From positions 62,001-126,000 of the forward strand of contig JAEWSQ010000021.1 in the NCBI GenBank assembly GCA_023398165.1: a stretch of 64,000 nt of DNA, written 5' to 3'. The position numbers and the translations under genes are program-made. Each line of letters begins with the position of its first letter. The first letter of the stretch is position 1. The stretch is from Spirochaetota bacterium. Lineage in GTDB: Bacteria > Spirochaetota > Spirochaetia > Treponematales > Treponemataceae. The notes beneath the pieces were generated by a model. That model made no database searches. It was not told the origin of the DNA and saw only the letters and a list, made by a program, of their open reading frames with translations. Shown piece by piece: positions 56,508-64,000 of this stretch.

Positions 56508-57788
56508 ATGTACGAATATCATATAGAAGGCGGATTCCCTGTGAAGGGTACCGTAAAGGCAAGCGGAAATAAAAATGCAGCCCTCCCCTGCATCGCCGCG
56601 GCGTTATTAACAAATGAACCGGTATTTCTCCAAAATATTCCGGATATTGAAGATACGGGTGTAATGCTCTCAGTTCTGAAAGAATTGGGCGCTGCTGTTG
56701 AGAAAACTGCACAAAACTGCTGGAAAATTCAGGCAGAGAAAATTACAAGCCATGCTATTCCCATTGAACTGGCAAAAAAAATCCGAGCTTCAATACTTTT
56801 TGCAGGACCTCTTCTTGCCCGTACAGGCAAAGCGGAACTGCCTCCCCCCGGCGGGGATGTAATAGGGCGCAGAAGACTCGATACGCATTTTCTGGCATTG
56901 ACGGAACTGGGAGCCAGAGTTGAAATGGACGGCCAGTTTACGTTTACGGTAAATAAACTTGTCGGTGCCGATATTTTCCTCGATGAAGCTTCTGTTACCG
57001 CTACAGAAAATGCAGTAATGGCTGCAGTCCTTGCTTCAGGAAAAACCATTTTGACTAATGCCGCAAGCGAGCCCCATGTTCAGGACTTATGCAACATGCT
57101 TAATTCCATGGGAGCAAAAATAACCGGTATAGGATCCAATATTTTGTCCATACAGGGAGTAAAAAATCTTCACGGATGCGAATTCAGAATCGGACCCGAT
57201 TACATGGAGGTAGGTTCGTTTATAGGACTTGCAGCGGCAACAAAAGGCAGCATTACGGTCACCGGAGTTGAACCGCGCGATATGAGATCCATACGTCTTG
57301 CTTTTGCTAAACTAGGCATACACTGGGAACTTGAAGGCTCAAACCTCATAGTTCCTGTGGGACAAGCCATGCAGGTGAATGCCGATCTCGGAGGCATGAT
57401 TCCAAAAATTGACGATGCACCATGGCCCGGATTTCCGCCGGACTTAACGAGTATAATGACCGTAGTTGCCACTCAGGTTGAAGGTACCGTACTGATCCAT
57501 GAAAAAATGTTCGAATCCCGTATGTTTTTTGTTGATAAGCTGATCGGTATGGGAGCCCGTATTACCTTATGCGATCCTCACCGTGCGGTAGTTTCAGGGC
57601 CGAGTACTCTTCATGGAACTGAGCTCGTTTCGCCTGACGTACGCGCAGGAATGGCGATGGTCATTGCAGCGATGAGCGCCAGAGGCGAAAGCATAATACG
57701 AAACGTATATCAGGTTGAAAGAGGATACGAACACCTCACCGAACGGCTGCAAAGCCTCGGAGCTCATATAGAGAGAAAAAGCGTTTAA
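56508..57788 (+). CDS. murA: UDP-GlcNAc 1-carboxyvinyltransferase, Asp active-site variant
   Basis: 426 residues of the EPSP-synthase fold: ASGNKNAALPCIAAALLT, RASILFAGPLLARTGKAE, then PPPGGDVIGRRRLDTHFLA, and DDAPWPGFPPDLTSIM with FESRMFFVDKL. It adds enolpyruvate to UDP-GlcNAc in the first step of peptidoglycan synthesis. The active-site loop Cys (PGGCAIG in E. coli, Cys115) is replaced by Asp117 (codon 56856-56858). Asp variants (Mycobacterium, Chlamydia, Borrelia) are known to be active and insensitive to fosfomycin, so intrinsic resistance is expected. AAGGAGAT precedes the ATG. It overlaps the convergent DjlA-like gene by 4 bp. Confidence 0.92.
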   Translation: MYEYHIEGGFPVKGTVKASGNKNAALPCIAAALLTNEPVFLQNIPDIEDTGVMLSVLKELGAAVEKTAQNCWKIQAEKITSHAIPIELAKKIRASILFAGPLLARTGKAELPPPGGDVIGRRRLDTHFLALTELGARVEMDGQFTFTVNKLVGADIFLDEASVTATENAVMAAVLASGKTILTNAASEPHVQDLCNMLNSMGAKITGIGSNILSIQGVKNLHGCEFRIGPDYMEVGSFIGLAAATKGSITVTGVEPRDMRSIRLAFAKLGIHWELEGSNLIVPVGQAMQVNADLGGMIPKIDDAPWPGFPPDLTSIMTVVATQVEGTVLIHEKMFESRMFFVDKLIGMGARITLCDPHRAVVSGPSTLHGTELVSPDVRAGMAMVIAAMSARGESIIRNVYQVERGYEHLTERLQSLGAHIERKSV

Positions 57789-58504
57789 CGGTCTTTCCTG
57801 AGAGAAACAATCAGTTCATATGCCTTCTGTATACGATGAAATGCATCAACGGCTATAGACTGCTGCTCAGGTGTAAGATCCTTTAAAGTATCCGGATGGT
57901 ACTGGGCAATAAGGCAGCGGTGGGCGCTTTTTATAACGCTCATACTGTCGGTTTCTTTGACACCAAGAATTCTATATGCGCCGGCTCTGCCGGACTGTTT
58001 TAAAGTAAACTGCAGAAGTTCAGATAAATACACAGAGGGTTTGTTTCCATTTCTGTCATCCCATCCGAATTCAACAGACTCCAGTAAACCGAATATGCTT
58101 GTAAGCATTCCTGTATCTGAACACTTTGACAGTTTTTTTGCCAGACACTCAGTGACAAGATCAGGATTCGGCATTGAAACAGTAAAGGCCGCCCTGCATA
58201 AGGTTTCCCAGTCAACACTGTCAAAAGAAGGAAACGCACGGCGTATCTGAACGGCGGCAAAAGAAGGATTACCGGTAAGATAGACTGTCAAAGAGCATAT
58301 CTGTAAAGCTCCTTCAAAAGGTTCAAGAACTCCGGTACCGTTTGAGGAAACCCGTTCAAAAAGACTGTACAGTGTTTTTTCATCATGAGAGCGCAGAATA
58401 AGCATATCTATAAAAAAACCCGATAAAAAACCCAGGAGCAGCCCTCCCCATCCGCCTAGAAGCCCGATGCAGGAACAAAGGAGCCTGAACCGGTATAACC
58501 GCAT
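57785..58504 (-). CDS. DjlA-like membrane J-domain protein
   Basis: 239 residues: N-terminal Gly-rich membrane segment (CSCIGLLGGWGGLLLGFLSG, as in DjlA), a helical TerB-like middle, and a C-terminal J domain with the HPD motif (AYRILGVKETDSMSVIKSAH; CLIAQYHPDTLKDL; AFHRIQKAYELI). It should stimulate a DnaK at the membrane. The start at 58502-58504 is chosen because the membrane segment begins shortly after; no Shine-Dalgarno, but a CATTAT 7 nt upstream. Confidence 0.8.
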   Translation of the reverse strand: MRLYRFRLLCSCIGLLGGWGGLLLGFLSGFFIDMLILRSHDEKTLYSLFERVSSNGTGVLEPFEGALQICSLTVYLTGNPSFAAVQIRRAFPSFDSVDWETLCRAAFTVSMPNPDLVTECLAKKLSKCSDTGMLTSIFGLLESVEFGWDDRNGNKPSVYLSELLQFTLKQSGRAGAYRILGVKETDSMSVIKSAHRCLIAQYHPDTLKDLTPEQQSIAVDAFHRIQKAYELIVSLRKDR

Positions 58505-58543
58505 GAATGATATAATGGTACTAGGAATTCGAATCATATCAGC

Positions 58544-60355
58544 TTATTCCGCCCTGAGTGCAGTAAAATACACCGTGCTTAAGAAAACGCAAACCAGCAG
58601 CACGGCAGCAGCAGCCGGCAGAGAAAGAGTGCCGATCAAGGCAAAAAGAACATAATAGAGAAGATTTAGTAGATATAAAACCGTATCCAGAATGATATAT
58701 GCAATAAATGTAAAAAAAGGAATAGTAAAGAGCCATTTAAACTTGAAGATCAGATTTCCATCCAGTCTGTAATTCCAGCTTAGTGCGGCAGTGAAAATAA
58801 AAACTATCAGTAGAATCAGCGGGTATGTTAATCTTGACATCAAAGCCTGAAAAAACACCTCCGACGAATAACCGTACAGAGAAGCTTTTTTTGCGTATGA
58901 GAACAATGAAAGCAGAGGCATAGTTTTAGCACCGGACGAAGCTTCGCAAATTTTAGTAAAATCATCATACGGAAGAGATAATACATAATGATTAAGCCTT
59001 TGATCAGAGGCATTTTCTGTATTGGAAAAAACCGGCCTTATAAACCTGTCTTCGATTGTTCTGTCCGCGGATTCCAGTAAAATGTACGGGACAATTTCAT
59101 CTTCTCCAATTGACTTCATATAATCACTAAAAGATGAATCAGTATATTCAAGAGGAAGTGCTGTCATTTTTGCGTAGGGCACAGAAAAAGAATATAACAA
59201 GAATCCCTCTTTTGTGAATGAAAACAAGGAAAAATCCCGCAAATACTGCACCATTCCGCCTGTTTTCTTTATTACCGTACAGCCTTTACAGTACACTACA
59301 TCTTTCCCGCCGTCCATTCTGATATTTGAAAAATAAATATCTTTATATTGTTCAAAAAGCTGCAAATTTTCAGTTTCATCAATAAAAAAATACTTGCTGT
59401 TCATCTTATCATACGATACGGCATGGTAACGCTGAATATCCAAATCCCGCGGATACTCTTCTATAAGCCCCGTAAAAATATAGTATGCTTTTTCATAATC
59501 TTCATTAATCAGGGCAAAGTATCCCTCTTTTTTTGTCTCGTACACATGGACTGACTGCTCATCCAGATCCGATGGATTTTCAGCAAGTAAATTCCATGCA
59601 TCCGATGCAATTTTTTTAGCCCTGTCTATGTTTCCATCATCAGGAGAGGCTGCCTGGAGCGCCAGAGTTGCATAATAATGGGCATTAAAATATTCTTTAT
59701 TGAGAAAAGCCTTATGAGCTTCAGAAACTAAAGCCGATACAGTATAACCGTTTTCAGATAATGAACTTTGACGGCCTTTATCCGTATAGTCATCACTATT
59801 CACGGTTTCTTTTTTTATACTTGAGTAGTAAATTTCAATTTCGTCTGAAAGGGACAGGGCTTCTTCCGATTTTGGTCTGAGTCCCAGAGCATTATCAATA
59901 TAGAATTTTGCATAATTATATTCTTTTTGAGAAGTATAGTACCTGGCCAGTTCAATATACTCGTTAAATTCCTCGGTTACCTCCTGCATGGCATCCTGTT
60001 TATTCTTTACCATCGGGGAAAGGAATTCTTTAACCGCGACACAAAGTAAAATACACAGTAAACCGACAAGAAAAATACTTTTTACAAAATCAATATACAC
60101 TGATGAAAAACGCTCAACTTTTTGCCGGCAATTTTTACCAAAAGCCCAAGAATAACCTATAAGAAATGAGCTTATGAGAATTGCAGGGAAAAGGGTAAAA
60201 AAGAGCTGAAGTACACCGTAAAATTTATACACTGTACTGGAGCCGAAAATCCCTTCGGGCATCTGTATAGTAATAAAACCGTATACGCAAAGACAGATAA
60301 ATGCAAAGATGAGGTATAAAAATATTACAGATACAACATGGCGGGTTAATTTCAT
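58544..60355 (-). CDS. Large membrane protein with TPR-like region, unknown
   Basis: 603 residues. Three membrane segments near the N-terminus (VSVIFLYLIFAFICLCVYGFI; FFTLFPAILISSFLIGYSWA; SIFLVGLLCILLCVAV), a long extracytoplasmic or cytoplasmic region (about 110-500) containing TPR-like repeats (ARYYTSQKEYNYAKFYIDNA; GYFALINEDYEKAYYIFTGL), and two or three C-terminal segments. LptF/LptG have a broadly similar plan, but no signature was recognised. Its ATG overlaps the stop of the upstream membrane gene (ATGA), so the two are coupled and probably form a complex. Confidence 0.65.
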   Translation of the reverse strand: MKLTRHVVSVIFLYLIFAFICLCVYGFITIQMPEGIFGSSTVYKFYGVLQLFFTLFPAILISSFLIGYSWAFGKNCRQKVERFSSVYIDFVKSIFLVGLLCILLCVAVKEFLSPMVKNKQDAMQEVTEEFNEYIELARYYTSQKEYNYAKFYIDNALGLRPKSEEALSLSDEIEIYYSSIKKETVNSDDYTDKGRQSSLSENGYTVSALVSEAHKAFLNKEYFNAHYYATLALQAASPDDGNIDRAKKIASDAWNLLAENPSDLDEQSVHVYETKKEGYFALINEDYEKAYYIFTGLIEEYPRDLDIQRYHAVSYDKMNSKYFFIDETENLQLFEQYKDIYFSNIRMDGGKDVVYCKGCTVIKKTGGMVQYLRDFSLFSFTKEGFLLYSFSVPYAKMTALPLEYTDSSFSDYMKSIGEDEIVPYILLESADRTIEDRFIRPVFSNTENASDQRLNHYVLSLPYDDFTKICEASSGAKTMPLLSLFSYAKKASLYGYSSEVFFQALMSRLTYPLILLIVFIFTAALSWNYRLDGNLIFKFKWLFTIPFFTFIAYIILDTVLYLLNLLYYVLFALIGTLSLPAAAAVLLVCVFLSTVYFTALRAE

Positions 60356-61320
60356 TGTAAGCCGGCCCTCTTCTTTTTGTACATAGTAAGAACAAACTGC
60401 ACCATACCGAAGGCGAGGAGCACTGCAGATATACTACAATTTATAACAAGCTGAATTTTTGGCAATGATGAAAGAAATGAAATTTGCTTTCCTTGAAAAT
60501 ACAACAGCAGTTTATTGAACAGGGGATTAGTGTATACAAGAAGATTTATCCGGCAGACAACGGTATACAGTATTATTACAAATGAAAGATTTAAAAGTTT
60601 CCATGAACTCAGACTTTTTACACTTATAAGGCTTAATAGAGCCAGACCCAGAGAAGCAAAAGATAAGTACTGAAAATATCCCTGCTTTAGCGAGCTGAAA
60701 GCTTCTTTACGGCTGAATTTTGCAAATGTAATAATATGTTCCAAAACTACAGTTATACTCACCGATTTTTCAAAAAGCGGATCGGAAAAAAACTCATTAC
60801 CAGTGGGAGCAAGCTGAAGATCGGTAAAACGCGAAACACCCCCACCCGGGCTTGATGAACCGGAGGTATCTATGTACAGACCTTCTGCAATGTTTTGAGA
60901 AGAGATCTTCGAATAATAAAAAACACCGTATTCTGAAGGTCTAAAATAACCCTCTGTAAGCTGATTCTCTGTCCTTGTATTGGAAACTTTAAATAACCCC
61001 ATCTTTTCCAGGTTAAGAACCTGAGGTATTACTAGTCCCCATAAAGCAGCTCCAATAAGAAAGTACATCACAACACTTACTAAAGAAGATGACGGATGAC
61101 GGATCATATAGAAAACCATACCCATGCAGCTGAAACCGGCAGCAAAGGGAAGACAAATAACCACACCGCTTAAAAACACATCAAGAGAAAAAATTGATAC
61201 AGAAGTCCCTGCAGCCATATTTGCGCATCCATCTACCAGTAAATACGCAAAAGCACAAAAAACTGTAAGAGTGATGCACAAAAGCAGAAATACGGCGAAT
61301 AGAAACAAAGAAGACTTCAT
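60352..61320 (-). CDS. Polytopic membrane protein, unknown
   Basis: 322 residues. Membrane segments at the N-terminus (SSLFLFAVFLLLCITLTVFC; VFLSGVVICLPFAAGFSCMG; SVVMYFLIGAALWGLVIP), an extracytoplasmic domain (about 100-210), and three C-terminal segments. Similar in plan to its downstream partner but without TPRs. No family recognised. The start at 61318-61320 is preceded by a promoter ending 6 nt before it; a start at 61380 would fall upstream of the promoter. Confidence 0.65.
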   Translation of the reverse strand: MKSSLFLFAVFLLLCITLTVFCAFAYLLVDGCANMAAGTSVSIFSLDVFLSGVVICLPFAAGFSCMGMVFYMIRHPSSSLVSVVMYFLIGAALWGLVIPQVLNLEKMGLFKVSNTRTENQLTEGYFRPSEYGVFYYSKISSQNIAEGLYIDTSGSSSPGGGVSRFTDLQLAPTGNEFFSDPLFEKSVSITVVLEHIITFAKFSRKEAFSSLKQGYFQYLSFASLGLALLSLISVKSLSSWKLLNLSFVIILYTVVCRINLLVYTNPLFNKLLLYFQGKQISFLSSLPKIQLVINCSISAVLLAFGMVQFVLTMYKKKRAGLQ

Positions 61321-61326
61321 AACATC

Positions 61327-61355
61327 AGCATAACACGAAGTAAAAACTAAAACAA
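61327..61355 (-). promoter_or_regulatory. Leaderless-type promoter of the membrane-protein pair
   Basis: Minus strand TTGTTT (61350-61355), 17 bp, TATGCT (61327-61332), 6 nt to the ATG at 61320. A DnaA-like box (61373-61381) lies 17 bp upstream of the -35. Confidence 0.55.
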
Positions 61356-61655
61356 CATGTTTTTTTAACAAGTTTTCCACAGGTTTTCCAATGGGCCGTT
61401 CTCTTTTTCTATGGAGGAAATATAGAAATTAGTGATTTACTAATGCAGAGTAATAAATATTTTCTATAAAATTATTTTAATTTATTGCAATACAAATAAT
61501 TAAAAGGAAACGACAGGATTTCAAGAGTAAGCAAAAACCTGCTTCTCTTTATAATGAAAGAAATAAGGCTATTTTAGTGATTTACTTAAAAGTTTTCCAC
61601 AAGTTATGCACATCCCCGTATGGTATGTGATAAAACCATACTTTCAGGAATTACA
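61356..61655. other. AT-rich intergenic region with DnaA-type boxes
   Basis: No ORF of substance. It holds TTTTCCACA at 61373-61381 and 61593-61601, and TTATGCACA (exact match to TTATNCACA) at 61604-61612, plus a 13-bp direct repeat TTAGTGATTTACT (61429-61441, 61574-61586) around an AT-rich core. The neighbouring genes are not replication genes, so an origin is only a possibility; a DnaA-controlled region is the alternative. Confidence 0.45.
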
Positions 61656-62207
61656 TCAGCCGAGAAAAACCTGGCCCTGATTATCAATTGCAAGAATAGT
61701 TTTGCATTCCGAACAGCGGAAACGGCCGGCGCGGGTCGCCTTTAACTTCTTTGAGCAGACAGGGCATGCAAATATTTTCGGGAACACGCCGTTTTCTGCA
61801 ACGGCTTCCCGTTTGAAGAAATGCACAGCATCTTCCAAGGTATCTTTTATATTGAAAAATTGAGAAAATCCGAGTAATTGGAAAACTTCATACACCTTCG
61901 GCTGGATTTCCAAAAGAACTATGTCGCCGCCTTTCGGCTTTACCATTTTTAAAAAAGCGGTAAACGATCCTATTCCGGTGGATGACACATAGTTCAGGGC
62001 TGCACAATTAAAAATTATATTTATATATCCTGCTTCTACAATTTTTGCAACTCGTTTTTGAAAAAATACAGAATTATAGGTGTCTATGTACCCGCTAAGA
62101 TATACAACCATGCACTCCTCAACTGAAGGAGCCTTCTCTAATTGAATTTTGAGGCTGTCATCTTTTTCATCATTAAAACCGGGTATAAGACTATTATTAC
62201 TACTCAT
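61656..62207 (-). CDS. STAS anti-sigma-factor antagonist with zinc ribbon
   Basis: 183 residues. STAS domain (about 20-130: VVYLSGYIDTYNSVFFQKRV; NIIFNCAALNYVSSTGIGSF, with the phosphorylatable Ser; GDIVLLEIQPKVYEVFQLLG), then a C-terminal zinc ribbon (FACPVCSKKLKATRAGRF, then CSECK). A zinc ribbon after a STAS domain is unusual. It probably relays a partner-switching signal in the cytoplasm. Shine-Dalgarno GGGGGG. Promoter TTGACA-18-TATCAT at 62289-62318 gives a leader of about 75 nt. Confidence 0.82.
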   Translation of the reverse strand: MSSNNSLIPGFNDEKDDSLKIQLEKAPSVEECMVVYLSGYIDTYNSVFFQKRVAKIVEAGYINIIFNCAALNYVSSTGIGSFTAFLKMVKPKGGDIVLLEIQPKVYEVFQLLGFSQFFNIKDTLEDAVHFFKREAVAENGVFPKIFACPVCSKKLKATRAGRFRCSECKTILAIDNQGQVFLG

Positions 62208-62288
62208 TTTCCCCCCGCCATGTACCAGGACGGTAACTTAACGTTCAAAAAATCATATTAGATGAATAAAATACTTTATTCCCTTTGT

Positions 62289-62318
62289 ATGATACACCAA
62301 ATCAGACTATTATGTCAA
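62289..62318 (-). promoter_or_regulatory. Promoter of the STAS gene
   Basis: Minus strand TTGACA (62313-62318), 18 bp, TATCAT (62289-62294). Confidence 0.6.
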
Positions 62319-62346
62319 ATTCAAATATCTCTAATTTATAACAAAT

Positions 62347-63078
62347 TCAGATATTTAATCCGCCGTCTACCGTCAATAATGTTCCTGAAACAGCAGGATT
62401 CTCTATCAAGTATAGCACAGCTTTTGCCGCCGATTCCGGTAAAAGCATCGATTTCCCCGGAGCGATCGATTCATAATACTTTTTTTCTGTCTCAGTAATA
62501 TATTCCGTTTCAACAAAACCAGGCAGCACCGCGTTACAGGTAATGCCGTATTGACTGTATGCAGCAGAAACAGACTTAACAATAGAGCACAGCGCCGTTT
62601 TTGCCGCTCCGTAGGCTGGATTCGTTTTAAAAACGCGCATTGTATCTGTTTTAGTGCCGCCGAATAAAACTATCCTTCCGAAACCCCTTTTCATCATACC
62701 AGGCAGCACGCGGGATACAAGAATTCCCGGCCAGGTAAAATTGAAAAAGCTGGTTTCAACCCATTCCGTATCGGTCATTTCGTGAACCGCTTTTTGTAAA
62801 AACGGTCCGTAACAGATACAGAGAATATCGGCGTTGAGCATACACTCATAAAGCTCAGACTCATAAAACCCCGAAAAAAAAGAGTCAAATCCATTATCAA
62901 GAGAAAAAGAATGGACAACAGGAATGATTTTAGTTTTTTGAGCCAGCGATACAGCGAGATGCCTGAAGGATTCAGACTCATGCCCTGCATGAATACATAA
63001 AGATCCTACTTTTTCGGCTATCATGCTGGAAATCGAACGGCCTATTCCGCCGCTGCCGCCTATAATTACAGCATTCAC
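62347..63078 (-). CDS. SDR-family oxidoreductase
   Basis: 243 residues, Rossmann fold. Cofactor motif IIGGSGGIGRSISS, NAD-type ILCICYGPF, YxxxK in NPAYGAAKTAL, and the C-terminal LPGFVETEYI and SGTLLTVDGGLNI typical of FabG-like enzymes. The usual catalytic Ser region reads VLFGGTKTDTM, so the Ser is not clear. The start is GTG at 63076-63078, 6 nt after a consensus TATAAT; an ATG is also available but further in. Divergent from trmJ. The substrate is unknown. Confidence 0.82.
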   Translation of the reverse strand: MNAVIIGGSGGIGRSISSMIAEKVGSLCIHAGHESESFRHLAVSLAQKTKIIPVVHSFSLDNGFDSFFSGFYESELYECMLNADILCICYGPFLQKAVHEMTDTEWVETSFFNFTWPGILVSRVLPGMMKRGFGRIVLFGGTKTDTMRVFKTNPAYGAAKTALCSIVKSVSAAYSQYGITCNAVLPGFVETEYITETEKKYYESIAPGKSMLLPESAAKAVLYLIENPAVSGTLLTVDGGLNI

Positions 63079-63084
63079 CCCTCA

Positions 63085-63090
63085 ATTATA
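63085..63090 (-). promoter_or_regulatory. -10 element for leaderless SDR transcript
   Basis: TATAAT on the minus strand, 6 nt before the GTG at 63078. -35 weak. Confidence 0.5.
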
Positions 63091-63134
63091 ACGCAATGAA
63101 TGGAAAAAAACAGTACAAAACCTTATAAAACTGA

Positions 63135-63140
63135 TATACT
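63135..63140 (+). promoter_or_regulatory. -10 element for leaderless trmJ transcript
   Basis: TATACT, 7 nt before the ATG at 63148. -35 weak. Confidence 0.5.
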
Positions 63141-63147
63141 GGCTGTC

Positions 63148-63873
63148 ATGAAAAGCAAGTACTGTATAATTCTTTGCCGCCCCGAAGAAAGCAGAAATAT
63201 AGGATCAGTCTGCAGAGCTATGGCAAATTCAGGTATTCATATACTGCGCATCGTTGGAAATAAGCAGGATTATGATGAAGAACAGGTTAAGACACTGTCA
63301 ATTCATGCTTTTCATATTTGGGAGAATGCAGTTTTTTACAACACGCTCAATGAAGCAGCAGCCGATTGTGTGATTTGTGCCGGTACAACCCGCAGAAGGG
63401 GTAAAAAACGCAAAGATAAACTTCTTTTACCTGAAGAATTTGCACAGTACAGCACCGGAATGCCGGACGGACTTATTGCGGTTGTCTTCGGTAATGAACG
63501 GACCGGACTTACAGACGAGGAACTGGCACAATGCAATACCGGTATAACAATACCGTCCGATGATGATTTTCCATCATTTAACCTGTCTCATGCAGTTCAA
63601 ATAATAACATATTCCCTTTTCAGGGCAAAAAATCCGCGTTCCCCCGGCTACATTCCAATTACTCTTCAGCGTCTCGATGAAACAACTGACTGTATTCTGG
63701 AGAACCTCGCTTCAATAGGTTTTTTTTCGCTTGCAGGCAAAGATGACATGAAACGTTTCTGGACCAATATTCTTTCCCGCGCCGCGTTGTCCGAAGGAGA
63801 AGCTGCATATTTGGAAAAGGTATTTACAAAAGCCGCCGGTTTATATAAAAAAGCTACAAACCGTTTAGAATAA
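63148..63873 (+). CDS. trmJ: TrmJ-type SPOUT RNA methyltransferase
   Basis: 241 residues. SPOUT motifs: IILCRPEESRNIGSVCRAM, CAGTTRRRGKKRKD, VVFGNERTGLTDEEL, and ITIPSDDDFPSFNLSHAV, with a C-terminal helical domain, as in TrmJ, which 2'-O-methylates position 32 of tRNAs. Start MKSKYCIIL is the conserved N-terminus; a start at 63100 lies before the -10. The 3' end overlaps the convergent sigma-54 activator gene by 20 bp. Confidence 0.85.
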   Translation: MKSKYCIILCRPEESRNIGSVCRAMANSGIHILRIVGNKQDYDEEQVKTLSIHAFHIWENAVFYNTLNEAAADCVICAGTTRRRGKKRKDKLLLPEEFAQYSTGMPDGLIAVVFGNERTGLTDEELAQCNTGITIPSDDDFPSFNLSHAVQIITYSLFRAKNPRSPGYIPITLQRLDETTDCILENLASIGFFSLAGKDDMKRFWTNILSRAALSEGEAAYLEKVFTKAAGLYKKATNRLE

Positions 63874-64000
63874 TTGAATCAAAGATTATATGTTTGGAAT
63901 AAATAGTATCTGAGTCGGATAGTATAGTCGCCCGCACCAGGCAATTCTGAAGTTCTCTGAGATTTCCCTCCCATGAATGATTCATCAGTTTTTGCAGTGC
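63854..64000 (-). CDS. Sigma-54-dependent activator, C-terminal fragment
   Basis: 48 residues of a gene that continues beyond the window. LMNHSWEGNLRELQNCLVRAT is the NtrC-family sensor-2 region (usually WPGNVRELxNxxxRA). After it only about 20 residues remain (ending SIILNGL, stop TAG at 63854-63856), so the FIS-type DNA-binding helix-turn-helix seen in most family members is missing. It may act without DNA binding, or DNA binding lies elsewhere. The AAA+ core and regulatory domain are outside the window. Overlaps the convergent trmJ. Confidence 0.8.
   Translation of the reverse strand, partial: ALQKLMNHSWEGNLRELQNCLVRATILSDSDTIYSKHIIFDSIILNGL

Noticed and set aside
61321..61380. Longer start for the membrane protein ending at 60352
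   Set aside because: It would start upstream of the -35/-10 pair; the membrane segment begins right after the chosen ATG.

Overview
The window looks like chromosome of a host-associated or fermentative spirochaete, most likely a Treponema. This is inference from gene content: moderate G+C, dense coding on both strands, many lipoproteins and LysM/TPR envelope proteins, a 7TM-type adenylate cyclase, diderm outer-membrane barrels, and an electron-bifurcating-type [FeFe] hydrogenase. No tRNA, rRNA, CRISPR array, transposase or prophage gene was seen.

Layout. 1-4.4 kb: truncated lipoprotein gene, a gene-poor stretch of about 700 bp with one tiny secreted ORF, an adenylate cyclase broken at a run of seven G, a DUF1848 protein, a small lipoprotein, then a hairpin-rich array with a 105-bp direct repeat. 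4.4-12.5 kb: a seven-gene minus-strand operon (LolD-like ATPase, two FtsX permeases, LolA-like periplasmic protein, beta-barrel, NatAB-like exporter) behind a promoter with an inverted-repeat operator. 12.5-13.8 kb: SPFH membrane protein plus ribbon-helix-helix regulator with tandem palindromic operators. 13.9-24.4 kb: c-di-GMP phosphodiesterase, phosphoesterase, Na/Pi transporter, MBL hydrolase, orphan DbpA-type RRM, UPF0158-GNAT fusion, ClpP, MazG, UppP, HAD. 24.5-26.5 kb: CBS/ATPase, DRTGG and PHP genes, the regulatory half of a hydrogenase locus. 26.5-36 kb: lytic transglycosylase, a DnaK-substrate-domain/TM/LysM fusion, TPR-Mrr protein, RsmG, acyl-CoA synthetase, NlpC/P60-barrel fusion, lipoprotein. 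36-41.2 kb: HydC-ATPase-2Fe2S-HydB-HydA operon ending at a strong terminator. 41.2-50.2 kb: SlyX, a soluble LacI-fold histidine kinase with divergent response regulator, MscS, Nth, MetK, CBM48 protein, ApbE, AspS. 50.3-58.5 kb: Wza/Wzz pair, haemolysin III, RlmB, SEC-C protein, PepT, MurA with Asp in place of the active-site Cys, DjlA-like protein. 58.5-64 kb: two large membrane proteins, a DnaA-box-bearing intergenic region, STAS/zinc-ribbon protein, SDR, TrmJ-type methylase and the tail of a sigma-54 activator lacking its helix-turn-helix.

The most unusual cross-cutting signal is in the starts. About fourteen genes that begin transcription units have no Shine-Dalgarno sequence but a -10 hexamer ending 6-8 nt before the start codon, often with a -35 at 17 bp spacing, so their mRNAs should be leaderless. 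Promoters placed further upstream go with genes that do have a good Shine-Dalgarno. Many starts given here are therefore downstream of the longest possible ORF start. The other standout is the fusion of an Hsp70 substrate-binding domain to a membrane-anchored LysM protein.
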